Assembly (NCBI RefSeq): GCF_020379485.1
Contig: NC_063445.1
Location: 52,601,422-52,665,421, forward strand
Direction: 5' to 3'
Origin: Brassica napus
Lineage: Eukaryota; Streptophyta; Magnoliopsida; Brassicales; Brassicaceae
Length of the DNA stretch: 64,000 nt
The notes under the pieces were generated by a model that saw only the letters and a list, made by a program, of their open reading frames with translations, ran no database searches and was not told the origin of the DNA. The position numbers and the translations under genes are program-made. Position 1 is the first letter of the stretch, and each line of letters begins with the position of its first letter. This document shows, piece by piece, positions 1 through 11,768 of the stretch.

Positions 1-2127
1 GTAATATATGAATTATTACCATATTCTAATAAATTTGCCAAAAATATAAATCATCATTAAATGAAATTATCTATGTCATATTTTTTCGGAAGCCATGTCA
101 TCAATTTCAGTAGCCATGTCATATTTGTTTTGTAAAATTAATTGTACAGAGGACATGTGGCAAAATCACTTCGCAAGTATAGTCTAGGGGATTCCTTTCT
201 CATAATAACTAACGTTTCGGAAATTGTATTTTGTTGATATTTTTACCCAACCACACATTTTCAGTTCAAAATTTTACTTTTCCTTCAAAATTGTGTAGTT
301 TAAACTGCACTTTCGCTTCAAAATTGTGTAGTTTAAACTGCATAGTGAAAATGATCTATGTTTTACATTAAATGTTTTGAATTAATTTCTAAATTTCTAA
401 TTTTTTTCAAAGATAATTTAAAAATCATTCAACTAATCATAGGAAAAATGCAAAATCTATTTGGTTACATAGTTTTCAGTAAAATTAAAACTAACATATA
501 AAATATCAAAATATTGTATATATTAATATAAAAAACCTTCTAAAACATAATATAGTATGAAACATAAAGAGTATAATAGAATGTATTTTATAGTCAATTT
601 GGAAACTAGCAGTATAACTTTGTTTTCATAAAAACTCCTGGCCGATAATCAGATTCCACATATGTGTATTTAGCTAGTTATTCCAAACGACATCTTCAAT
701 TTCGAATATCCAATATGTGGTTAGCTATACTTCTAGCGACTAAACAAATAACCATGTTTAATTATAATAAACAAGAACTATATGAAAAAACATTTCAGAA
801 TCAATCCTACGATTTTCGACAAAAGAGAAATTAACATGCAATTTTCTCATTTTAAAAACAATTGATGAATGATGTAAAACTTAAAAGGTTCTATTTTTTT
901 GGTAAAAGAGGACTTTTTTTAGCAACGGTAAAAGAGGATATAAACACGGAATTGACCGCAACAAAACACAAACCCAGTGGATTAATGATAGAGACATTAG
1001 ATGAAGAGATAGAAAGGACTAATGATATAAATTTTAAACGTTTTAGACTTTAAGAATAGAGTAGGACAAAGCAAATTAGACAATAGACTGCGAGCCAAAA
1101 CATCACGATATCTTAAAATAAAATAAAAATACTATTTTCAAATCTCTATATCCCAATGTGTAGATACGTGTTATGGATCATCCATGAGGACAATTGAAAT
1201 GATAAACGCAGTACAACACGCTCATGTATTAGGTATGCTGAACTCTCTAGGCATGTAATTATATTTCTAGCCCTCTTCTCATTATACCAGATTTTAAGGA
1301 TTAACTTACCTAACCAAAACATTTATTAAAAGCCATTCTGTTGATGTATGTCTTTTTAACTGCTTTCTCCATTTCAAAGGCTGCAATGAGCAGTTGCAAT
1401 TGAATTATGCTGGTATGAATAGACCTTACCCCACCTGTCCTCTGTCAAATAAAACCTCCGATAAAAAAAGTATTCAAAAGTCATTGTAAAAATGGAATTT
1501 TATAAGTAGAAAGGGTGAGAAATTGACAAAAGATAATAAATGGGATTGCTTGGAATCGTGGCAATGTTGGTTGCACACTGCACATAGCACATTGTTACAT
1601 AATAGAGGTAATGTTGCATGTGGCCCCTTCTTCCTAAAGCTCCTTTATTAACTCTTTTGTCTCTTAATTTTCAAATTGGATATTCTCATAAAGATCAGCA
1701 ATGTAGAAGTATATTACTTGCCTTTTTTCAACACAGAACAGTAACGGTATTAGCAAAGAAGTAAATAATATCGAATGCTTGAATCAGCTCTATGAGATGA
1801 CATGAAACTTGGTCAATGTAATAACTTTTCTTGTTTATTGGTTTCACAGTAAAAGTAACGTTAATTCATTTGTCTGTTTGTTTGTCTGTCAACCCCATGT
1901 AAAACAAAATCTAAAGCCAATAAAACAAAATAAATAAAACATTATAAATAAATAAATAAATAAAAGTAAAGACAGACTACAGAAGACTGGATATAAAAAT
2001 AATTTCAGAAGACAACTAAAAAAACAGTAGAATTTTGTAAAAAGTAAAAAAAGATGCAGAAGAGTAGATAAGCCAACTTTATTTTAATTTTTCACTTACC
2101 CAACTGAATTTTTCTTATAACATACAC

Positions 2128-2129
<2 letters not shown>
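1..2129. other. AT-rich intergenic sequence, no gene recognised
   Basis: I see no convincing gene here. Short ORFs, such as one at 862-1053, have no recognisable motif and AT-driven composition. A 27-bp sequence occurs twice in tandem, at 283-309 and 316-342. An AAAT-type simple repeat lies near 1945-1965. The last few hundred bases may hold the promoter of the RIN4-like gene that follows. Confidence 0.6.

Positions 2130-2173
<44 letters not shown>
2130..2173. repeat. CT dinucleotide microsatellite upstream of the RIN4-like gene
   Basis: About 22 uninterrupted CT units end roughly 160 bp before the start codon of the RIN4-like gene. CT/GA tracts are common in plant core promoters and 5' untranslated regions, so this one may lie in the transcribed leader or promoter. 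That role is inference; the repeat itself is plain in the sequence. A TATA-like string (TTATAAATTA, near 2254) lies between it and the gene. Confidence 0.85.
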
Positions 2174-2176
<3 letters not shown>

Positions 2177-2333
2177 TAGACTCTCCCCTCTCCTACCACT
2201 AGACTTTAAGACTCTCAGTGTTGAGTAATGTAAAATAACCATCTGGCCATTTTATAAATTAAATATCTCTCTATCTATTTAGGTTATTTAAAGTAGAGAT
2301 CTAAAGTTCAAACTCATTCACCACTCTACAGCC

Positions 2334-3064
2334 ATGGACTACGTAAGCTCCTTCTCTTTCTTATTCTTCTTCTGGATACATTATATTTGAACTTTATCTT
2401 TCTTTATGACTCAGGAATACGGAGGAGAGTACTGCAGGAGGGGACACGTGCCGGCGTTTGGGGGTTGGGACTGGAACGACGCCGTACCATTCACTCAGTG
2501 CTTCGAGACAGCAACAACTCAGCAGCCTTCTTATCTCCACCACTACCCTCCTTACCCTCAAGACCGTGATCTTTACCTCGCTGGCGATCTTTACGACAAC
2601 CACCACCTTGTCGCTCCCGCCGTCATCCTCCTCCCTCGACGCCGGGTACTTACTTTCAAATTCAACACTCCTCCTGGACGCATTGATTTATATGTTCCTG
2701 GGATATTGTTTATTCTCAGGCTAAGGTGGGCCAGGAGCCGAAAAGAACCACCTCCAAGGAGCATCACAACTTCAAGAAGGATGCGCGTGTGTCTAACGCG
2801 CCGAGGAGCTGTCCAACACCGGTGGTGAAGCCGAGGACGGCGAGGCCTAAACCCGTGGATGAAGACTTGTACAAGGTGTCTCCTCGACTTCTCTCCCTCG
2901 AATCCACAAAGGTACGTAGCTTTTTTTTAACATTTTAATTAGCTTTAATTCATCGAGTTTTGTTAAGGTTAATGTATTTTAAATGTTGATAATTTAAACT
3001 GCAGAAAAGGGGAGGAGGGTTTGGGTGCATTTCAAGATGTTTTTTGCCGACACGGGTGCTTTGA
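2334..3064 (+). CDS. RIN4/NOI-family protein (AvrRpt2-cleavage-site domain)
   Basis: Four exons join cleanly at 2334-2342, 2415-2645, 2720-2911 and 3005-3064, all with GT..AG introns, giving 163 residues. The N-terminus has a NOI/RIN4 motif: VPAFGGW at residues 15-21 followed by PFTQCF at 28-33. This matches the VPxFGxW site cut by the Pseudomonas effector AvrRpt2 in RIN4. The middle is basic and low complexity. The last exon gives a Gly-rich end with two cysteines (GFGCISRCFLP), as in family members that are acylated at the C-terminus and held at the plasma membrane. A three-codon first exon ending in MDY is odd but keeps frame. The protein is a short single-NOI member, not full RIN4. RIN4 itself regulates plant immunity; the role of this relative is unknown. 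It resembles the Arabidopsis At5g48500/At3g48450 group, from memory. Confidence 0.85.
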
Positions 3065-3723
3065 AGCCACAAGCGTGACAGATTGCGAGTGAGACAACAC
3101 TCTGGAGTATGTTTTAAAAATACCGTATGGTTTTGAAGTTGTGTATGTATATTTATGCGTAGGGAAAAAAGAATATGAATTCTAAACGATAAGCTTTATA
3201 TGCTTCGAGGAAAACGAGCCATATTGTGTTACGTATAATATGTTTTTTTTTTTTAATGAGGCTTCTTGTTTTGCAACTTTTTCATTATTTTTTTCGAAGT
3301 ATGTCCAAGTTTGTACTGTTTTGGTAGTGTAACTGTTGGATTTGGTGAGAGATTTGGGATGTGAAAGGAGTTAAAAGGCTGAGGAAGGAGGGGGAATGTT
3401 GAATAGAATAGCTTAGCTTCGTCATCTACATAAAGTTTGACTTGTGCCAGACTAGCTCTTACCTTTTTCTCCTTTTTGTGATTTGGAGGAGCTCCTCCAA
3501 CTCTACTAAATCTGCCAAAATTAACAAAGCTTAACCAACAACTCAAAACCTAATTCGATTAGAGACTCTGCCTTTATCTTTAAAGAAGCAAAGATTGACT
3601 CTTTTTGAAATTTTAGTCTCAACTCTCAAGCATGTCCAGATTCTCAATATCAATCAGGATTTATAAATTTTAAAAGAGGAAAAGGTGTTTATAACCATAA
3701 GTCCTCCGATCAAAGATGACTAG
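3065..3723. other. Downstream intergenic sequence
   Basis: This contains the 3' untranslated region of the RIN4-like gene and unremarkable spacer. A minus-strand ORF at 3253-3546 shows no domain and no splice context, so I do not call it a gene. Confidence 0.5.
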
Positions 3724-3942
3724 GACTTTACTCGGTCTTTTTTTTTTTGATAAACCGTGGGTTTCCGGCGACCGAGGTCAACCGACTATTCCCACGAGGC
3801 CCATGGCACTCCACGTATTCTTGGGATTTAACCCTAGCCCGGGTGGCCAATGCACATCGAACCCGCGTGTTCCGTATTGGGGATTTTTATCTCCCCTCAA
3901 GACCATTTGGCCAGCGACGCTGGTTGACTTTACTCTGTCTTT
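3724..3942 (-). mobile_element. SINE with 17-bp target-site duplication
   Basis: The element body is 3741-3925 on the minus strand. Read that way it starts with a tRNA-like promoter: an A-box-like TGGCCAAATGG, then a B box GGGTTCGATGTGC. It ends with TTTATC and an A tail, seen as a T run from 3741. It is flanked by direct repeats 3724-3740 and 3926-3942 (GACTTTACTCGGTCTTT against the same with one mismatch). The same TTATC-A(n) end occurs in the SINE at 63060-63287. Plant tRNA-derived SINEs move by LINE machinery and give such duplications. Confidence 0.85.
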
Positions 3943-4648
3943 ACCAAAAGGAATATGAAACAGAGCAAAACGAATTTTAATAAAGCCTGAAACTTTCTTA
4001 TATCAACTTAAATCCGAAAACAACATAAGATTCATGAAGTCCGATCTTTTTAAGTTGATAGACACTGCAAAAAGCTCGTCTAAACGAAGAGGATTCCGCT
4101 AGCCGGAAGGTATTAGATCGGACAAGCCGAATATGTATATCTGATCAAAAGATCAGAAACAAAAAAAACAAAAGATTTTTCTTATCTCTTCATTTTTTCC
4201 ATGTGAATGATCCGAAAGAGAGAACATGGAGAGATAAAGAATTACAAAAAGTTTTTTTTTTTAATATTATAAATCAGTATTTACTTTTAGAGAATTATAG
4301 ATATTATAACTTACCATTATCAAACCTTATTTTTGCTTAATCTTATTTTGATTTTTAATTTTAGTTTATATTTGTACCGTCCAATATATCCATAATAAGA
4401 ATATCCAAACAAATATGATTTTTTTTATGTTTAAGATTATTACTACTATTTATTTTTGACTAAAGACTGTTATTACTACTATTTCCAATTTATCTTTTAT
4501 ACATCGAAATAATAAATTACTTAGAATTTTAAAATATTTTAATTATCTTGTAAATATTGAAACTTCGAAATTGTATTCGTTACTAGGGTCGGTCCTTGTT
4601 ATGTGCGGAATATGCTTTGATGTATATAATTATATTATTATACATTTT

Positions 4649-5366
4649 TATTACGTGTGTTTTTTTTTTGTCATCTGTTGGATTAATATTGAAACTTGAA
4701 CAAAAGTTACATCAAGCCGGCAAGACAAAGATTTTTCCGGAGCCAGTAGCCAGCATAGTAAACAATACTATCTGGAGCCAAAGATGAAAATATAGAAAAC
4801 AACACATAAACTAGAAGACACAGACCATAAAGGCAGATGACTACAAACATCTAGACGAGACTCAAACCCATTCATACAAGAAACAAACCGGACTATTAGC
4901 TAATAGATAACTGTTGCTGTAGACTGCGCCTCCTCCTCCTCTGCGCCTGTACTCCACTAACCTCCTTCAATTCCAACTTAAACTTGCCATTGGACTTTGA
5001 AAGGACTCACTACGCGCCTTCTACGCGCCTCCACACCACAGCAAGGCCACCCAAGCCTTACTTAACACGATTCTTCTCCATACAGCCAGTAACCATTAGC
5101 CAACCACCACAGGCCATAGATCTGACAAGATCGATGTCTGTTGCGTCCAGATCTGAATCTCTTCACTTCAATCCGAAGACATGAAGCTTCTATTCAGATT
5201 TGAGACCATCTAAACTAAAAGAGCATAAAACTAGAAGGAACATGCAACCACCTTCTCAAGGAACCAACGGCGAGATGCCGCGGCCGGAGAAGGTGAAAAG
5301 ACGACGACTCTGCTTTTTTTTTTTCACTCGCTCTGCCCTTTTTTTTCTTTCTATTACGTGTGTTTT
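4649..5366 (-). mobile_element. LINE-derived retroposon, 5'-truncated, with 15-bp target-site duplication
   Basis: The insertion is 4664-5351 and reads on the minus strand. It ends in a poly(A) tail, seen as a T run from 4664. Its last segment, shortly before the tail, has the sequence type I associate with Brassicaceae LINE 3' untranslated regions (a CTTTTGTTCAAG..CCAACAGATGAC string). It is bounded by a perfect 15-bp duplication TATTACGTGTGTTTT at 4649-4663 and 5352-5366. No reverse transcriptase remains. The 5' end is rich in A and purines. It could be a truncated LINE or a non-autonomous derivative that keeps only untranslated sequence. Confidence 0.75.
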
Positions 5367-6665
5367 ATGTTTGCATTTGCAAGAGAAATGTATAATAATG
5401 TTTATTATTTTTTAAGAATGTTTGGGCATGGGATGAACTAACTCTTGTATTTTTTTTTGTCATCAATATAAACAGATTTATATTGACTCTATAAACCAAA
5501 CGGATGACTCCGCATCTATGTAAATGACGTAAGACTGTTGACTCCTGACACTGCATGTTAGACTATCCGTCTTTAAATTTTGCGTCTGTGGTACATAAAT
5601 GATCATTGAGCTGAAGAAACTTTCTTTTAATATCTTGATATCTTCCAAATAAATCTTGTATCATGTTATTGTTTGTTTAGTTTGGTTCGTTTGGTTAACA
5701 TTTGGAAGTAATAACTGGATAAATGTTTTTTGTTGCTTTTTTAAATTATGTACACGAATAGGTAACTGAGAAACGATTACTGGAGTAGGAAGTTGATGTG
5801 TTGTTACCGTGTTTATACTATAGCAAAATTGCTTATTTTATATAATACTGGTTAATTTTTTGTGTGCATAATAAGGAAAGTCATTATCGTTGTGACATGA
5901 GACAATTCGACATAGATAAGCAATGGCCAGATTATATTTTTCTAAAATTTAGTGGCTTTAAAGTGTATTCTTATTTTTATTTATTTTATTTTTTGGAAAA
6001 AAAAGAAATTTGTTAAAAAAATAAAGAAGTGTGTCCTTTATTACTGGACTTTTTAAGATAAAAAAACATAAGTCTCTAAATTGACTTGTATTTATTTTTA
6101 ACGTTGTTTGGGCTAACTGGAATGAAGTTTTTAGTATTTCATATTTTTACCAGTAAATTATTAAGGCTTTTGGCGGTGGGATAATAGGTTAACAACTTTA
6201 GACTTTTTGTAATGTGTTTTGTGTTATAAATATTAACTTGTAGGTCAAGATAACATGAAATTTCAAACTTTATTTGTCATAAAGATTTATCTTCTAATAC
6301 TATGTACAGAGTTTTGCTTTAAAAGTGTCTTTTAAGTTAGAAATAAATCGTGTTAGCAAAGATTGATTGGTGGTGGCTCTAATTTAGTTAGTCGGTGACT
6401 TATTTTCCGTCGGCTGCAGAAGACAAAAAGGTTTGTATAACTGGGTTAACAGCATTTGGAGATCAAGCTTTGATTCAAATCTTTACGCTTTTCTAAAATT
6501 GTAAATAATTAATTTTGTGAAAATATTTATAAATGAATTAGGGAGGGAATGACTTCGTTGGAGTTTTTTTAAATAAAATTTTAAATATATTTTTATGGTT
6601 ATCTTGTTCAACACAACCCCATACAGGCAGTTTAGAGATGAGTTGATTTGACATTTTACGTAGAA
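5367..6665. other. AT-rich intergenic sequence
   Basis: No gene is recognised. A T run followed by GTCATC near 5450 resembles the end of the LINE-derived insertion just upstream and may mark another small retroposon of about 200 bp, but the possible flanking repeat (TCTTGTAT) is only 8 bp. Confidence 0.4.
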
Positions 6666-8413
6666 CCAGATAATAAGTAGTGTCGATGCGCGATGTAAGT
6701 TCTTATAATAATGTTTATTTATTAAATGATTTTAACATTTTGTAACATTACAATTTTTATCGATTATAAAATGGTGAATACAAATGTTGGTTTCTTAAAT
6801 ATATCATCATTGTTGAAGAGTTAACGTATTACATTTCATTTTAGTTATTTTTAAGACTTCATATGCACAAAAAAAATTACGTTTTGGGGCTGATACAAAT
6901 CACCAAAACCAAATAGGCAACATCGATTGTATAATGACGAAAGGTGATTAGGTTTTCTTCTCTCTATTTTTTTACTATTGACTTTCCATAAGTGATTTTA
7001 TTTTCTATATCTATAGAATTGTGTTTTCGTTCTTATCTTTGTTTCATTGATATGAATTAAGTTTCTCTTTTAACTTCTTTTATGAATTCAGTGAATTACA
7101 CAAGTGTCAATTAAAAAAAAAAGACATCTGTAAAAATTAGTTTCACTCCATATACATATCTAAGAATCAAAATTTTGAAAAAAAGATCACGGCAAACTAT
7201 ATTAACAGGTAAGTGTTCAAATCTAATATATCAAGCTGTTAAAGAATATAAGTGTAGACTCGAAATATAAATGTTTGTCTAGTAATATTCACCAGCTCGG
7301 TCTAAAAATCATCTAATTAGAACAACAAAACAAATTAATTATTTCACCAATTCGGGTAATATCTGAATCCGAACGGGTAATATCCGAACCCGTATGGATA
7401 TCCGAAGATAACCAAACATATGTATACTTAACTCTATATTTCTAGTTTATTTCTCTCATTTTATTCAAAATATTTATATTAATGATTCTTATTGCTCAAA
7501 ATTAGATAATATACATATAATTATGGACAAAATCATTTGCTACTCACTTAAAATACATATCAAGTTCTTGTTTCTTGCATTAACAAAAGTTGCATCTAAA
7601 ATTTCAAAACAACGGCTAAATTAGTGTCTTTCTATATTTAAAGTTTTATCTCCAAACCTATTAATAGTTTAATATTTTAATTTCTTTTTTAAGAAAACAG
7701 TTAAGTTAAGTTAAAATATATTTTAAATACAAAAAACTTAAACAATGGATAATTTATTTATTTTTTCTTCAAAATTTAAATATCCGAACCCGGCCCAAAA
7801 TATCAGAACCCGAACATAAAATACCGAACCCAACTCGAAGTGTAGAAAAACCTGAACGAGTTCTAAACCTTTATACTGAAATATCCGATACAACCCCGAA
7901 CGTGGATTCGAACGCCCACCCCTATGATATATGATCATTTGTATCTTGCTTGAACACAAAAAAAAAGTTAAACAATTGATCACAAAAATTTTAATGTGGG
8001 ACTTTTAGCTTTTTTAGTAATTTATAGTCGTTTTCTAAAATTCAAAATAGAACATATAAGAAAAAATTTAATTGTTTTTATTATATGCTTAATGTGATTG
8101 TTTAATTACTTTTAATAGTATAAAATTAAACAAAAAAAAGAGGTTATAATTTTTTTTTATCAAATATGTATTATTCATAATCATTAATTGTCATATATAT
8201 ATTAATAATATTAGGTAATTAAGTAGCTTTTATTTAAGGAAAAAAAAATATTCATTTGTACACTATTAATTAATTTGATAGTTAGTTTAATAAAAAGCAT
8301 AGTATATGTTTATATGGACCAAATTATTTTTCTAATAATTCTAAGAATCATTCTCGTGATGACACGTGGCTACGAAAACACGTTGTAATGCTTTAGGATT
8401 AATATATAGAGGA
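6666..8413 (-). mobile_element. Helitron (non-autonomous), minus orientation
   Basis: On the minus strand the element starts with TCCTCTATATATTAATCC at 8413 and ends near 6666 with a degenerate hairpin (CATCGCGCATCG) and CTGG, followed by host T. Insertion is between A and T, as for Helitrons. No Rep/helicase gene is present. The 5' half (about 7927-8413) is closely related to 45190-45577 plus 62650-62739, and partly to 32240-32510. The 3' end (6666-6800) is related to 21675-21840. It carries an intact version of the site where the 17-kb CACTA element sits in its relative (TTA at 8324-8326). Confidence 0.65.
7330..7925. mobile_element. Unclassified transposon fragment with repeated TATCCGAACCCG motifs
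   Basis: This segment inside the Helitron repeats variants of ATATCCGAACCCG and ends in ACGCCCACCCCTA, a terminus that resembles DNA-transposon ends of hAT or related type in Brassicaceae. I could not find the matching left terminus or a target duplication, so limits and class are uncertain. Confidence 0.35.
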
Positions 8414-9316
8414 TTTTTTTAGAAGAATGCTAGATCAGCCCTAAGTTTTGGTGTATATTTGTGTTACATAATCTGAGTATCATGTACGCTGCAATTTTGA
8501 TTTGGATATATATATATATATATATATTTACTATTTTTAATCATTGTAAGGAAATTTTTATTTATATATTTAAATAGGTTATTAAATAACTCTTATTTAT
8601 CTTAGATATTTAATATTAAACTATTTATTATTTTAGTATTAAAATTCCATATTTTTTTTAATAAAAAAATAGGCGAAATTTAAATATATATATACATACC
8701 ATTGTTTTAAAAAAAGAACTAATGTAGAAGTCAAAAATTGAAGGACAATTCTTTCGAATAGACCTTTTTAAGTTTTTATCACAAAAATAGCACTCAAAAA
8801 ATAAAATGACCAAAATAACACTTTTTTTGTTTTGAAAATTTTAATATTTATTTTTTATTTTTTAAAATTTGAAATCATATCCCCAAAACCCTACCTTTTA
8901 ACTCTAAATCGTAAGTCTAGATTAGTTAACCCTTGGGTATAAATTCATATTTACCCTTTAATAAAACTTATTTTGATAATTTTCTTCCTTGAGTTTTATT
9001 TTTGTGAAAATAAACTAAAAATAGACTATTTAAGAGAATTTCTCAAAATTGAATATAGTCTATCATGCGGAAGGGAATGAAAAATAATGCGGAGTCTAAT
9101 CTATATGAAAATAAAGATAACTAATTCTATTATCTTTATTGCTAATGTAGCGCCTATAGGGGTACTTTATTGCCAATAAAACTCAAGCTATATCATAAAA
9201 TCAATTCTTAATCTGTTTTAAGTAGAAGCATGACTGACAATTTGGTTCAATATTGTTACGGACTTACAGTGACATGTAATAGTACTTTTTATTTCTCAAT
9301 AAGTAGTCATATAAAC
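8414..9316. other. AT-rich intergenic sequence with a TA microsatellite
   Basis: A TA run lies at about 8504-8526. No gene or clear element is recognised in the rest. Confidence 0.5.
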
Positions 9317-9567
9317 AGAAACAGAAAGTCTTTTGTTTTTTTTTTTTTTTTTTTTTTGTTAACCGAGGATCCTAGGCCGGGGGCCAGACATACCTCGAGG
9401 CCCGCAGCAGCCACGTCATTTCCACCCCAGAAGTAGCAGGGTGGACCCGGGTGACCCGGCGTAGGGGTATATCTGAGGGGGAGGTTCGAATTCGCGGCCC
9501 TTAGGACCATTGCGAGCCGCCTCATACCACTCGACCACCAACTTCGGGTTAAGAAACAGAAAGTCTT
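9317..9567 (-). mobile_element. SINE with perfect 16-bp target-site duplication
   Basis: The body is 9333-9551 on the minus strand. Its head has an A-box-like TGGTCGAGTGG and a B-box-like ATTCGAACCTC. Its tail is a long A run, seen as T from about 9336. The flanks AGAAACAGAAAGTCTT at 9317-9332 and 9552-9567 are identical, which fixes the ends. It sits at the 3' edge of an F-box-like gene fragment, whose reading frame runs into the duplication and on into the SINE. Confidence 0.9.
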
Positions 9568-9898
9568 GTAACGATAATACCATGAAGATTCTCCTCCAGC
9601 GTTCGTCCACTTTTGTTGTGGTTCCTCTCAAGCCAAGCAAGTCTAAGTACGTTTGGCCGATATCTCCCTCACCTCTGCATAACATGATTATGCCGTATAG
9701 ATAGATGCCATCCGCGTACGAACCTTCTGCTGAGACTGTCAGTGTCTGGAGTTTCAGTTTCCTGTATATTTGTGGGTTTTGTGCTGCCAATCCAAGAATT
9801 GGGGTCGATGCCATTGCGTTACGTACATCGGTTCGAGATAGCTCCTGAATCTCGGACATGGGTTTATCGTTGCGTTTGTTAAGGTCCAAGTCCAACAT
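9568..9898 (-). pseudogene. F-box-like protein fragment (At2g35280/At1g67623 type)
   Basis: A minus-strand frame of about 110 residues contains MASTPILGLAAQNPQIYRKL and then YADGIYLYGIIMLCRGE. I recognise this as the pattern of the Brassicaceae F-box/Sel1-like group in which the F-box N-terminus is followed by short repeat-like helices. The F-box itself is mostly missing, and the reading frame is broken downstream by the SINE. The match is from memory of the family and is moderate. It is most likely a decayed gene copy. Confidence 0.4.
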
Positions 9899-10499
9899 TA
9901 TGTTGTGAGGCTTGGACGTTTTGATATTATATGTGTTTAGAACAAAATTCCTTTAACCTACGAAGCATTAAGTGCGGAAATGAGGGGAGGTTTCGGTATC
10001 AAATTATATTAAAGCCCAAAGGATTTTGTATCTCCCAAGAGAAAATCTCTGATTATCCTTATTCTATAAACTGAATATTCTGACCTTATCTAAATATTGT
10101 ATAGAAAGATTGAGATCCATCTCAGGAACATCTTCAATGTATAGTTTTCTAAATACATATGGTGGATTACTGTGTTTAGTATATATGCTCTTGAATTTTT
10201 CATAGCTTAAACGTTTGAACTGAGCGAAGACATTTATATGTTTCCTTGAACTTAAACCATTTGTACAGACCTTAATTAAAGCCAAACAGATTTTATAAGA
10301 TAATTCAGAAAATAAAAACAGTGCATAAAATAAAAATAGTTCAGCAAATTTAACAAAAAAAACAGAGTAGCAACTTCCGCAATTTCTTTTTAAAAAGGAA
10401 AACCAACATCGATGCCATAGCATATTCAAATAGAAAATAGTAGGTCCAGATACTTCAATATCTTTGCTTATGCAACACATGCCTTCTTGGCAACCTTGG
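9899..10499. other. Sequence of unknown character
   Basis: A minus-strand ORF at 10064-10480 codes for 138 residues with no motif that I recognise. It directly follows the RPA-like frame at its downstream side and may be chance read-through of that decayed gene. Confidence 0.35.
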
Positions 10500-11340
10500 A
10501 AGTTTCTGTAGCAGGAGACTTATTGGTCTCGACACCAGTCGAAGTAGTTCATATCGTTGGTGCCTCCTCACGATCTTTAACATCAATGTCCACCTTAGTA
10601 GCTAATGATACACTCCCAGGCATATCATCGTCATTATCATCGTTGCCGTCCCATTAAAATCAGCACAACTTCAGCATTTTCATACTACAGAAGAACAGTG
10701 ATAAAATATATTTTATACGTACATGGGACGTAAAGACGTAAGAACTAACAAATACATACTTGTAAAAGTAATCCTCTCCTGCATTAGTCTCCTTGTCGAA
10801 GTAGATTTGGTCCCAGAGGTGGCATTCAAAAAGAAACGGCATGCGAATTAATGAATTCGTGAGTGTGTTCCAAGAGCGTTGGAGTTGATCTCAGTTAACC
10901 ATCATAGGTAGAACATGATAGATTATCTCCTACGATTTTTGGATCTATACATGTTGTTAGAACAACTCTTGGATCACCCTTGAAGCGGTCCAGGTTGATA
11001 TGAAACGACACAGCTTGTGCGTCAAACATGCTTAACGACACGGACACATCACTGCCACGGGAAGAACAGTGATAGGAATGCTCAGCACGTATTGTTTTAA
11101 AAAGTTGCTAACAATTTTGAAAATGGTGCTGAGCTAAATATGAATTAGATAATTACTTATCGATTCATTTGAATGGTCTCCTTCAAACCAGTCGTTTCCT
11201 TGTGAAGAGTCACTGATACTGCTCTTGATAGTAGTGAGCTGACCGATAATGTCCTGAAAGAATTAACAATTAAAAAGCTTAAAGGTTACAATGCTGAACA
11301 TGGGAGAAGCAGATAGTAAGTGAATTACCTGGAAGCCGGG
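10500..11340 (-). pseudogene. RPA70-like (single-strand DNA-binding) gene remnant
   Basis: Reading the minus strand, fragments in shifting frames give FDAQAVSFHINLDRFKGDPR, IDPKIVG and IYFDKETNAGEDYFYK, followed by a tail ending TSKVAKKA. These match the C-terminal OB-fold and tail of replication protein A 70-kDa-like proteins, which are abundant in Brassica and often encoded by or carried in Helitrons. Frames are broken, so this is a pseudogene. RPA binds single-stranded DNA, and plant Helitrons commonly encode an RPA-like protein, which fits the Helitron context here. Confidence 0.6.
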
Positions 11341-11438
11341 TATTGCTGTTGGCTAACAGTTCATTGTAATTACGGAACCTAAAGTGTTCTTAGGAACTGG
11401 GGTAACCGTTTCGTTTAACACATCAAAACGTTTTGAAT

Positions 11439-11768
11439 CACTTATATATTGCCCAAGAATCACATTGATAAGCGATGTGGGACTTTATCTAATAGCCCCT
11501 CTCGAGATGTGGGTGGGAAACGGTCCATTGGAAACAGTCCAAGCCCAACATCTCGGACATACCACAACAATATGGGCCACTTGTACAGGCTACATAGGTA
11601 GGAAACTGTTTATGTGGGAAATCATATGCTGGGGCTTTAACCTGGCTCTGATACCATATTAGTGATGGACCTAACTCACACCAAAAATCTAGCTCATGGA
11701 GGTTTACCCATACACTTATATATTGCCCAAGAATCACATTGATAAGCGATGTGGGACTTTATGTAATA
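11439..11768 (-). mobile_element. TRIM retrotransposon (terminal-repeat retrotransposon in miniature)
   Basis: On the minus strand a 5' LTR of about 106 bp (11663-11768) is followed after six bases by a primer-binding site complementary to initiator tRNA-Met, TGGTATCAGAGCC (11644-11656). A short non-coding interior of about 150 bp follows. A purine stretch (GAGAGGGG) precedes a second LTR copy, of which 56 bp (11439-11494) remain. The two copies share the segment AAAGTCCCACATCGCTTATC. The 3' LTR is cut off at 11439. TRIMs have no coding capacity and move using other elements' enzymes. Confidence 0.8.

Noticed and set aside
3741..3925. tRNA gene, because of A and B box motifs
   Set aside because: The body is too long, no cloverleaf was apparent, and the A tail with target duplication shows a SINE.
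5446..5650. Possible small retroposon with T run and GTCATC
   Set aside because: The flanking repeat is only about 8 bp and no promoter boxes are visible, so it is not listed as an element.
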